A DNA stretch of 64,000 nt from Lophius americanus (lineage: Eukaryota > Chordata > Actinopteri > Lophiiformes > Lophiidae): contig JBBDHG010000019.1 in assembly GCA_037951165.1 (NCBI GenBank), positions 11,944,001 through 12,008,000 on the forward strand, read 5' to 3'. Position numbers and translations under genes: made by a program. Positions 49,050 to 59,962 of this stretch are shown piece after piece; positions within the stretch are counted from its first letter, which is position 1; each line of letters opens with the position of its first letter. The notes beneath the pieces were generated by a model. The model did no database searches, was not told where the DNA came from, and saw only the letters and a program-made list of their open reading frames with translations.

Positions 49050-50205
49050 TTTTTTTCTTTCCCCCGCAGACTTCGTACGATAAAAGTAAGTTACTTTGTG
49101 GATAATTACACCAAGGGTGCGGATTGGTGCGTTTAGGTGACGTATGAGCGGATGAGCTCCGTCATGACGTGGTTCAGGAGGGTCATGGTGAATGAAGGAG
49201 AAGAAAGGGCAGAAAAGACGCCCAGCAGTGGGAATTGAATGTGTGTTTAGGAGCTGTGACGCATACTTAACAGATTTTAAGAGCAATGCACAATAACTTT
49301 GGAAGTTGTGCTTAAGTTCTCCCTGTTGTTTCCCTGATATTGACCATGAAATAATTATTCTCAAACGACTGAAGGTATAAAATCGAAACCCCAGTTGTGG
49401 AAGGAGCAGTGCAGTCCAGATGTTTTTGTGCTGCAAAGCCCTCCTCACATCCTGCAGGCTTTTTTCCCCTGCATGTTGTTTTTAACTACTCCCATCGTGA
49501 AGTAGTCACTCCTGGCATCCACTGAAGCCTTATGGCTGTTAAATGGCATGGAACTGGGTGGATTGTAGGAATTATGTGGAGTGACTGTAGCTTTATTGTC
49601 ATGAGAAGCCACATATTCTCTAATAGGGAAATAGCAAGAAAACATCATTTATTGTAATAATTATGAACTTATCCCCACACCTGAGGCAATGACTACCCAG
49701 TGTGCCGACACCAGAGAGCAGAGCTGCAGTATCTGGTGTACTTGAGCTCCTGGCAACTCCTGGCAACACATGCCCTGGTCTCCAGAAGAGAGGGGCAAAA
49801 AAGACCACATGTTTTCTCATGTGCAGTACCATAGACTTATAATGTCAGAAGTCAAGTTCAGCTAAGTGAGTCAAATGAGTGGGTATTTCTGAGCTTGGAA
49901 TCTGTAATTACACGCAATGATCCAAGCACACAGTGGTAGAAAGTTCTCTAGCTTTAGATGAACAGAATCTCATCGATGAAGAATACCCCTATTTTAAACA
50001 AAGGCCAGAGAGCATTTAAGTGAGGGTTCACCAAAGAGGTTCCTGTGGTCCACTTCAATCTGTAATGATGTGAAGCCCTTCAGAATCCAAGTGGGGCTAT
50101 TCTGAAGCCACACCAAAGTCCGGCATCTTCCAGTACATAGCTGAGATGCACTGTGAGAAAATAGAATAAAGCAGAACCCATCCGTTTTCACAGGCAGTGT
50201 CCACA
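49050..50205. other. Intergenic DNA upstream of htra1
   Basis: No exon or repeat is recognised. Distal htra1 regulatory sequence is likely here by position. Confidence 0.5.
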
Positions 50206-50210
50206 ATATA

Positions 50211-51515
50211 CAGTCCTACGAAAAAGGATTGGTTTCCTCTATTTTTGTCACATAATAAACGGTGTTCAATTTCCTAACAAGATTTAACATAAAACAAAGA
50301 CAAACACAGCAAACCCAAAAGGTTATCTTATACAAACTAGGTCCATGAAAAAAAAAATGTATTCAGCCCCCTAAAAAAATAAATCCAAAAAAATGACGAA
50401 GCAGCTTTAATAACTGGTTGCTACAAGTCGGGTTGAATTAAATCACCACTTGATGCATGAAGTTGCCTTATATACATAGTATCATATATAATATCCCAAT
50501 CTAGGAAGGTTTACAAAGCTGTTTCTGAGGATCTGTGATTGCACAGATTCAATGAGAGAACAAATATTTACAAATGGAGAGGATCTGGAACAACAGTCAA
50601 CCTTCTCAGAAGTGGCCAGCCTTCAGAAATTCCTCGGAGAGTAAGCTGAAGGTTCATTCAGGAAGTCACAAAAATCCAAAGAAAACATCAAGGGCACTGC
50701 AGGCCTCCCTCCCCTCAATGAAGCTCGTATTCACGGCTCAACTATTCCAACGACACTGTGCTAAATTGTTATTTGAAAGAGTTGTGAGGAGAAAGCAGAA
50801 TATTAAGGCTCAACTTAATTTGGTCAGTGATCCTCAGAGCTTTTGGGCGAATACTCGACGGACTGAGAGATGAATCAATGGAGGAACTGTTTGAAGACAA
50901 GTGTCACGTTTTATCCGGTGTCAACGAAACACAAGATCCCATAACAAGAACATTACAGACATGGTCAAGTATGAAGGGAGCAGTCTAATGTTATGGGGAT
51001 GCTTTGCTTTTCCCGGGCAGAATAACGGGCAATGAATTCTGTTCTCTACTGGAAAGTTCTGAAGAAGAATGTCGTCCATCAGTCTGTTAGTTGAAGCTAA
51101 AGAACATGAGTCGATCGTGCATTAAGACAATCATCCCAATCATGAAAAGAACTTCCACGTTGGAATGTCTCAAAAGTGATACAAATTAAGTTTTAGCGTG
51201 GACACGTCAAGTTCGGACCAGAACTTCATTGAGATGCTGTGGCAGAACCTGAACAGAAGAGTTCATGCTCACAAACATTCTAATGTGGCTCCACTAAAAC
51301 GGCACTGCAGAGAAGAGTGTGTCAAAATTCTCCCACAGAGATACAGAGAGGTTGCAGACATTTCTGAGATAAAATGATCTTTTTTTTAAATTCTGTGGTC
51401 ACTCATGCTGCCTTTGTTTTCTTTTGAATTTTGTTTGAAGATCTGACAAACATTATGAGATACACAGAAAAATGATAGAAATCAGGTGGGAATCCAAAAC
51501 ATTTTCACAAAATTG
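50211..51515 (+). mobile_element. Tc1-like element, about 1.3 kb, inactive
   Basis: Terminal inverted repeats cagtcctacgaaaaagg and, on the right, the inverted ttttcacaaaattg are both flanked by TA. The plus strand carries a transposase start, MERIWNNSQPSQKWPAF (50574 onward), followed by RVVRRKQNIKAQLNLV and FWANTRRTER before a stop at 50871. Later pieces (LMLWGCFAF-like, about 50990) are out of frame. Confidence 0.85.
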
Positions 51516-51838
51516 TATTGCGTATTGTATATTTACATTCCAAAGAATGAGGGCCAGGTGTCTCTGCTCGTTGTCGGATTGATTTAGGGGGACTTACATT
51601 TTCAGTGCTGCAGTGCTGTTCTTGTCGCTGTTAGCAGCAGTTATCACTGATATGCAGCAGCACCAGAGCCCATTATAAGATAATTGAAGACTCTTGAAAT
51701 TGCCTACATATCAAATCTTGGGGAACGGCCATATCTCTCTATGACTAACTATATTTTTAAGACGCTGTAGACGATCATAAAACTTTTAATGAAAGAACCT
51801 TTTTTTGATGTGGTGACATCATCATAGAAGTGTAGCAG

Positions 51839-51865
51839 ATAATAATAATAATAATAATAATAATA
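51839..51865. repeat. (AAT)n microsatellite
   Basis: About nine AAT units, a pure trinucleotide run in intergenic DNA. Confidence 0.95.
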
Positions 51866-54039
51866 CATTTGTCACTTGTGTGGCATGAATCCCAGAAACC
51901 TTTATTTGTCATCAAAATTAATTGTTGCTACCTTTAGGATTCCATTCAAATCTTCCCGCATGTTTTCCTCTCTGTGCAGATCGGATTTTTAAAAAATTCA
52001 TACATTCAATTTTTTTTTTTTGGCTTGTTCATAATGCAGTTTAATACCCTGCTACTGCATTTACTGGTCATTGAAAAAGTTCTAAACATATTAAAGTTTA
52101 AAGTACCATCTATGGAGGAGAGCCATATTAATGTGATGCCTTTAATATTTATGTGATTACCATATATATTTATTTTTTCAGACCTAGATAAGTGAAACAC
52201 CAGCAGGTCTCAGGCCAAAACTTTTAGCCCCATCTACAGGTCCACTGCAGAATGCAAGATGAGCAAGTTATGGAAGCCATTGGCTTTGAAGCTGTAATGG
52301 AGTATTCGGAAAAAGTAGAATATGATAGGATATGCAAAAATAAGCCTTGGTTCTCAGACTATTACTTTTTCCTACAGTGGAAAAAAAGTGTTTTCTTTTT
52401 TTAACATGTATGTTACCTAAATAAAAATTATTCATCACCATATTTATCAGTTCGCTCATATATGTGGTATGATATTAAATGTAATGTATGCGTCACAGGG
52501 GAGCAAAGACACTGCACTGCAGATGACTGGTGGCACGAATACAAATTTGATGGGAAAGTCAAGCTTTGAAATAGACAAAGATAAGTAAATGAGCCCTCAA
52601 AGAGCTCGGCAGATGGGAAGGTAATGATGATGAATCCCCTGTGGAACTTCATTCTTTTTGTTTTAAAAGAAAAAGATTATGACAAGGTCTGCGCTGAGCT
52701 TGTTTACAAAAGAAACTACAAACTCTTTTCAAAATTTGGGCTGTGTCCATATTACTGTCATTCCTCGATGTATTTATGTAACAGATAAGTATGGCTGTAT
52801 TCGCCTGCAGTTTTCTTTCAGATTGAAAGACTTCAATAGGGTTCACGACTTCAACATACAATCATACCATTTATGGACACATTTGGAGGTCACATATGAG
52901 GCTTGGGTCAGAATCTGAAAATACACCTGTTTCAGTTTTTCTTACTGCCTCTACCTTTATCTGTTCACTCATTAAGTCACATAGGCAATCTGAATTCCTA
53001 GGTGATGAGTTCCTAGTGCTTGTCGTTAATGCAAAATACTTCCCAACCACTGAAAGAACACGGATTAATAGGGATTTGTAGCGGTTTATAGTATTCTGGG
53101 TAACACTACCATCTGGAGCTGCCAGCGGAAATACCGCTTTAAACAATGACATGTGCCAACATATGCTGAGAGATGTCAACGGTAGGTGCCCACGCCGCGA
53201 TTTGAGCTAGTTGCCCCTCTTTACATATGAGCAACAAATAGCTATTGTGCCCTGTGTTGAATTAAGGTAGAACTTTAACTAAAGTAGAGTTCCTTCTTTC
53301 ACCACAAGAGGGCAGAAAGTGACCCGAAATATAATTGCCAAGCATGTTTTTTTTTCTCTTTCAAACTGAAGCTTTCAATTTACCTTCAAGCATGCATTTT
53401 AAAGCTTGATGCAGACAAATACTGAAAACACCGAACATTTTCAGTGTTTATTCTTTCAAGTCATTTACATAATAAATAGAGACAATTCAAATTGATCACA
53501 TCAGACTGTAATAACAAGCTCAAACTTGTGAGTTGTAATGAAGCGGTAAGAAGAAAAAAAAAGGTTAATGGGTTAGGTTATTTCGTAGGAATACAGTGGT
53601 ACTTTGTCAAATAAAAACACGAGGCAGCAGCATTCGGCTGGCTTTGCTACACAGGCACTAGCATTATGGTCAGTATCTAAAAGCATATAAAAATAAATGT
53701 CTATTCTGCAAACACACATCACACAAAGTTGGCAGAGATAAACACCAAAGGGAAATCTGTAAAATGTTTAACTGTCTGAGCCTCAAACATTTGTTTTTTT
53801 AAAACCACAAAACAACAGGTTTTCATCGTATTCATGCAGCATAGGACAGAACTTGACGGTGATCTGGAACTGACCCAATTGTTTGAATATTTTTTTTATT
53901 GTTATGAATTACAAATGTATTTAAGTAGACTCTTTGCATTTTATACTCACTCACGACCTTCTCGTTCCATTCGTCTCACAAACAAGAATCCACAAAGTCT
54001 GGTATCCTGAACTGATGCAGCGATTGCAATTTTCTTGGT
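51866..54039. other. Intergenic DNA between htra1 and plekha1
   Basis: Mostly AT-rich with no recognisable coding exon. It contains the CTCF-like motif at 53302-53315. The 3' UTR of plekha1 could reach into its right end. Confidence 0.55.
53302..53315 (+). promoter_or_regulatory. CTCF-like motif between htra1 and plekha1
   Basis: ccacaagagggcag on the plus strand fits the CTCF core well. It lies between the plekha1 3' end and the htra1 promoter. Occupancy is not known. Confidence 0.5.
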
Positions 54040-54873
54040 AGAGCATTGTTCACCGATTTTTATAAAGTCTGATCGGCCGATCCGAATTTGGCCTATTCCA
54101 ATAGTTTTTTTTCTTAAAGTTTGAAAATCAAAATAAGTCATTTATTTTAAGTGCTCTTATTTTGGAGGATTGCACTTGAAGTGAAAAGGCTGGTCGACAT
54201 TGTGCTGTGTATGTATTCTGACCTGTTGAAATGAATATAACCTCCATCCTCCTCGCAGTGAACCAGTTGTATGACATTTTCAAGTGAAAATAAAACTTTG
54301 TAAGCCTCGTTCAGTCCATTATTTGTTGTATGTTGGCTGAGCACTCACTTTCTTTAGCCGCTCCTCTAACATTAGCTTTTAACTCGCTATGTTCCTCAGG
54401 CGATTAAATTTGAAGTGTGGTATTACGTTAATTTTGCCGAACGTTTTCGGGGTTGTTCCGGCAGAGCTTCTTTTGTCCTTAAGTTTAAAAAAACAGAAAT
54501 TACCTTATGGATACATACATTAAGCAAGCTCCTGGCTGGCTCTGAGTTTTAGCCGCTCCGCTAACACAAGCTTTTTAACTTGCCATTTTTCTAGGGGGGA
54601 TTAAATGTGTGAATCACTTTGATCTGCCCAAACGTTTTCAGGGTTGTTCTTCAACCGCTTATTTTTTTCTTACTGGTGTTATAAATTGCCAGCTTTGTGT
54701 TTTTCTGGTTTACTTGAGATGTTTGGAGCCGTGGTAGATCCTGCTTGGTGGGCGTGTACGGCGCATGTGCGCAACCCGCACTTAACCGGCCTCCAGTGTC
54801 TCTGCTCGGTTGATTGCCCATAGCCGATTTCATTGAATTTGGCCTCCCGGCACAGATCAATCAGTGCATCTAT
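54040..54873. mobile_element. hAT-like non-autonomous element with internal duplication
   Basis: The left end (tagagcattgttcaccgatt) and right end (gatcaatcagtgcatctata) are imperfect inverted copies of a fish terminal motif resembling TAGAGATGCACCGAT. Inside, 54354-54456 and 54549-54650 are diverged direct repeats, sharing ttagccgctcc and gaacgttttcggggttgttc. No transposase is visible. Confidence 0.5.
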
Positions 54874-55754
54874 AGTATCCTGAAATAAAGCTGAATTGGT
54901 TTTTGAAGTGACTCTAAATTTAGCCCTGGTGTAGTTTTAACAGTAAAATATTTCTCTGAAGATGAATGTGTATGCTCCTTTAGCTTGTGGTAAGACATGC
55001 TATTATATGAATGACTTGCCTAACCCTCTGATATATATAAAATTAAAGTCTTCAACTTTAAGCCAATTCACTTTTATGGGTTAAACTCAATTTTCCTCAT
55101 TATTATTATGCATATAATATTCAGTAAGACTGAATTATAATTTGAAGTAGAGTGAGGGTTTGATCTTAGACGAGGCCTGGATCTATTTCCCTAACACTGG
55201 CCAACAAAAGCAAACAAATACGAGGATCCAATATTAAAGAAATGGCTAGACCACACAGTTTAAGTCAGTAGATTAGAGAGGTGTTGAAAAGCTTGTCCTC
55301 AGCTGAACTCTGTTTTCAGATAAGAGGAAATAGCTTTAACCGAAAAAAAATCCCTTATTGTCTTGGCAACCAAGAGCATCAAACACACTTGCGCTTGTTC
55401 AGGTTTGGCTAAAGCTCTCATATTTCTAATCAGCCCAATTAAAAAAACACTTTTCAGTTTTGGCTGACAACATCAGCCCTTAGTAAATAAATACAGGATT
55501 CTGAATGAAGCAGAGGGCTGTGGATGAAGACTGGGTCTTCTTTGGCACTTGAGTGCAGGTCAGTGTTTGTTTCTCTTGAATACAGATGGAGGAGCTGGAG
55601 AGGTCAAGTTCCTAATATTGTACATTGCCTTCCTCAAACAGCTTTGGATTGAAAATAAATGGATATCCTTTTAAAACAACTGTTGCACACAGTTTCTTTC
55701 CTCTCGAAGGAGCCTCCAACTATATAAACTAATTTTAACGTCCATTTAGACAGC
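54874..55754 (-). other. Probable plekha1 3' UTR and downstream DNA
   Basis: This follows the plekha1 stop codon on the minus strand. No clear AATAAA is seen near the stop, so the transcript end is not placed. Confidence 0.4.
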
Positions 55755-56123
55755 TCAGACCAGGCTCACCGGCAGGTCAGCGGTGTCCAGGTTTAACGGT
55801 TGGTCAGTAATGAGGGGCTCAAAGTTGCTCCGCCGTCGCCAAGGTGACTCCACAGGGGTATTATTGAGGGTGGTAGCAGACTGTTTGCAGTTCACTTTGC
55901 CAAGCGCAGCTCCTGCAGGGACAGGCGTGCTTGCGTGTGGCTGTGAGTCGGCCGCGGTAGCAGGCTCATGAAGTGCTCGCTGTCCCACGCCAGGCTGTGA
56001 GAATGTGCCGCACGTGATAGTGGCACCCCACTCTGGGTTGCATAGTGGCACGGAGTATATGGGCGAGCGAGGGATGGGGGGACCCGTGGGGCTGCGGTAG
56101 AAAGTTGACCGGCTGCCAGGTTC
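55755..56123 (-). CDS. plekha1: plekha1 last coding exon
   Basis: In the main frame it encodes 122 residues from EPGSRSTFYRSPTGPP to TADLPVSLV-stop. The stretch is Ser/Pro/Thr-rich and presumably disordered. The last residues S-L-V fit a class I PDZ ligand, as human S-D-V. A second frame is open from the acceptor to TGA at 55892-55894. Confidence 0.9.
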   Translation of the reverse strand, partial: EPGSRSTFYRSPTGPPIPRSPIYSVPLCNPEWGATITCGTFSQPGVGQRALHEPATAADSQPHASTPVPAGAALGKVNCKQSATTLNNTPVESPWRRRSNFEPLITDQPLNLDTADLPVSLV

Positions 56124-59100
56124 CTGCAGAAAATAGTAAGAGGACAGAGAAAAGGCGAAGGAAAGGAAAAACAAGATGAGCTGCTGTTAGAAAAGTGAAA
56201 TCCTGATACGTCTGTTCATTTCAGAAGCAAAGAAAATAAGTTACAGACTTGTAATTAAAATCAGCATGTGGGGCCTGATGCAGCGTTAGCCCATTGGGTG
56301 CAGAAGGCTGTAGGTGCTGAAGAATGAAACATTACGAGAGAGCAGGAAGGGTAGTAATTGTAGAAGTGGCAGAAGTAGTAGTAGAGGCAGCAGTGGCAGT
56401 ACCCGTCATCAGCAGGATTTAGTTTAAGTAGTCAGAATGTTGCAGTGGGAAAGGAGAATTCCTGAGGAAGCATTGGTTGGTTGATGCTCATTATTTAACA
56501 GCTTTTCATTGTCAGATTTCAGTCTCTGGAACACACAACAGAAGCATGGGAAGACATAACAGACAACACGTAGGTGGAGAAAACATGAGTGTTATCCACT
56601 GAGCAGACGGTGAAATGTTAGTTAGAGAAACACCCCCCCCCCCCGAACGTGAGCGGGAGGTCAACATTGAAATATGCATCTTATTAAAAAGTGTTTAACA
56701 GAGAAAAAGACATACAGGCAGCGAACAGGAGGGAGTAGAAGGGACAAGCAGGATGTCGCACATCTAAGACAGGTACACAGCTGCAGCAAACTGTAGGGAT
56801 GACAGAGTATAAGGGGAAGAGAAAAAGAAGGCGTGAAAGACATACCCAGTAATAAAGACAGCGCTTAAGGAGTTCATAGCTGAGGTGGTTGGAGAGGTCA
56901 TGCAGTGAATGTTTGAGCATGAAATGTTGTTGGATTAATATATATTTGTAGGTTTTTACACAATAATGATTAAGACAGGTGGAAGCTGTGGAATTAAAGA
57001 TATAAGAAAGGGCGGCCAGTAGTAGCCAATGGTTAGATCATATTCTATTTATTTGATAATAGCTATTATGTACCTGAGCTAAATAAGACCTTTGTAGTTT
57101 TTTTTATTTACTCGGGTTGTGCTTATTTTCAGGTGCCGTGCTTGTGGCGACAGTCATTATCATATGCAAGAGAGGCTAAATTAAGAACGCTTCCAGTCTT
57201 ACAATATTTGAGATATGATTTTACAGTGGAGCAATCCGAGTGCGCTGAATGAAATGGGTTCAGACTTTAATCAAGAGGTAGAAGTGATAATGCGGCTTAA
57301 AAAAAATGAAACAGGAAAGCAAATGAGGAGAAGTGGATGAGATAAGCAGCAGCCATACTAAGAATGGTTGGTTCTTGGGGGGAAAAAAAGAGCATTAGAT
57401 GCGTGATCAGATCTGCTCTTATGTCTACAAGCACAAAAGGCCAGCCAATGAGTAGAAGACAGTATTAAAAGGTGAACTTATAGTTTAATGGGGGGGACTG
57501 AGACGAGCTGACATACGTGCTGCTGCACTCCCCGATTCGAGATGTATACCTCTGTATACAGGGGTTTGAAAGCCGTCTGGCCTGCCGCATCTGCAACAAC
57601 ACAGTGCAAAGCAGTATTAGAGCAGATGGGCTGTCTGCCCACAGGGAGAGGAGGGAGAGAAAGAATGAAAGTCAAGGAGTGAAAGAATGAGAAGGCAAAC
57701 AGGAGGAGAAGAGAGTAGAGATAAGAATGAGCAGGAAAGAAACAAGAAAAAGGAGGTAGGAACAAATGAAGAGAGATAGACAGCATTGAGGTGTTCACAG
57801 CAATTGACAAGAGCCTCTCCTCTGCACTCAGGAGCATGGAGCTTCTTTACTTAACTGAAATTTTAAAGTGTTTGTGGTGTGCTCACATAGATCTGCTCGT
57901 CTGCGTGTGTACAGAGGTCTGTCATCGCTGGTTATCTAATGTTATGATGGCATATTAAGCTAGAAATCAGCACAGTAGTGTCTGGTGGCTAAGGATGTCC
58001 TGGTGAGGGAATTTCCCAAACTGTTCATAACTTTTTTTTTTTTTTTTCAACACCAGATTAACAGATTACACGCGACACTAAACTGTGTTAAATTTCTGCT
58101 GAAGCGAACCAAACATTTTATATGGCTTCATCGATATGGCACCAAACAGTTTGATTTTTTTCTCAGTTTTATCTGCTGTTGTACGTCAAAAATGCATCTG
58201 TATATTTCAATTTACCGTTATTTAACCAGAAAGAGTCAGAGTGAGATTAAAAAGAGCGTGCTGACCAAGCTAGGCAGAAGCACGCAGTGTAGAAAACACA
58301 TTCATATACAGGAAAAAGTAATAATTCACAAATCTGCAATAAATGAAAAAGAGTAAATATCAAAAGGAATAATCTGTGTATGTCAAAAGGCATCAATATC
58401 AGGACTCGAGGAGGATTTTATATGAATCAATCCAAACATCAAGAGCCAACGCTATTTTGTGCCGTTTGCTGACAGTGGACCGGTTTGAAATATGGCAAGA
58501 AGTAGTGAAACAAGAAAGAGCAACTAATTGCTTTTTTCTGACAACAAATCATCTGCCATTCCCTTGTCAGTCAACTCTCCTAACTTTCCTTTGTCTCACA
58601 TGACTAAAGAATCTGACTCCTGCTGTTCGGTCACGCAGTTGGCGCATATCCTGTCTAAGTTAGTTTGATAAAAACTAAAGGAAAATGGTTTGTAATGATG
58701 ATTAGCGAGTAGCTCAGGAGATAAGGCTGTGAATGTAAACCACCGACTTCCCCAGCTCACCTCCAGTAAGAGGCCATGACTTATTTTTCTCTCCCCCCCA
58801 ACGCCCCTTCCATCCCCACCTCTCTTCCTCACCCGGTTTCTGCTGCTCTACAAATACGGCTTGGGACTGGCCTCGCCTTGATTCTTCCTACCACCAAGCA
58901 AGGTAACCTTTCTGGGTAATGAAATCTTCTTTACTGTGCAGACAATGTGTTGTACTGTAGTGTAAGATACATACTGTAGCGGCAGTCCTGCCAGGCCCCC
59001 GCTGGGCCACTATGGCACCTGAGACAGCCTTAATCCAACTGTGCATCTCCTCCGGGCTGTCCGCCTTGTTAAGACAGAAAAAAGACAGACACTGAGTATT

Positions 59101-59928
59101 AGAGAGAGGTGAATGAAGGAGGTGGGAAGAGAAACAGACAATCACACCACACCAATTGCAGTGTTTATGAACACATTTGAATGTAGTAATGGTTGTGCAA
59201 GAGAGGCTGAATTAAGAGGTAGGTTGTATATTCCTTCAACCAAAGGACGCAACCTACCTGGATGTAAAACGTCCTTGATGTAGTGACGACTTCAAACAGA
59301 TTATCCCTCATCATTATGTCACTGCAAAAAAAAGTGGAAAACAAGCTGGATCAACTTTATATCATGTATATCTCTATCTAAATCAGAAAACCTAAATGAC
59401 AATCTCTCGACTCAAAGACCTCTTTTTGTACAATGATGAAATGCTCGAGTATGTTAAATACCTCTGTTTGCACTCCTGGACTTTGTGAACTTCTTTCAGA
59501 GGGATCATCCTCAAAGGCTCTTTCTCCTAAAAGAAAGAAAATAACTGTTCAAAAAAGGCAAAATAATAATTGTAATATGCAGGACTTATATAATCTACTG
59601 CATGTACATATTACTTATTTTCAATAAGCTGACTAAATACATTGTTTTGGCAGTCTTTCAGTCTTAACAGGGCAGAATACTGTCATTTACATAAAGTATC
59701 CAAGTGCATTTCAAAATCCCTGAAGGCTGCATATTTCCCTGCTGTGGTTATTTGAAACAGCAGTCAGGGGGTCTAAGTCCTCGGCATCTGTTGATAGTCT
59801 TAGACCCCGAAGAATAGACAGAAAAAGCTTTCTTTCTGAAAGCTGTCTGAAGAATAGACAGAAAAAGCTATCAGATATGCGCAGACCTGGACAAGTATGC
59901 TCTGCAGGACCTGCAGCATTGTTCTGAA

Positions 59929-59962
<34 letters not shown>

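Noticed and set aside
49020..55754. Search for an ARMS2-like gene between plekha1 and htra1
   Set aside because: No matching short ORF or exon structure is seen on either strand.
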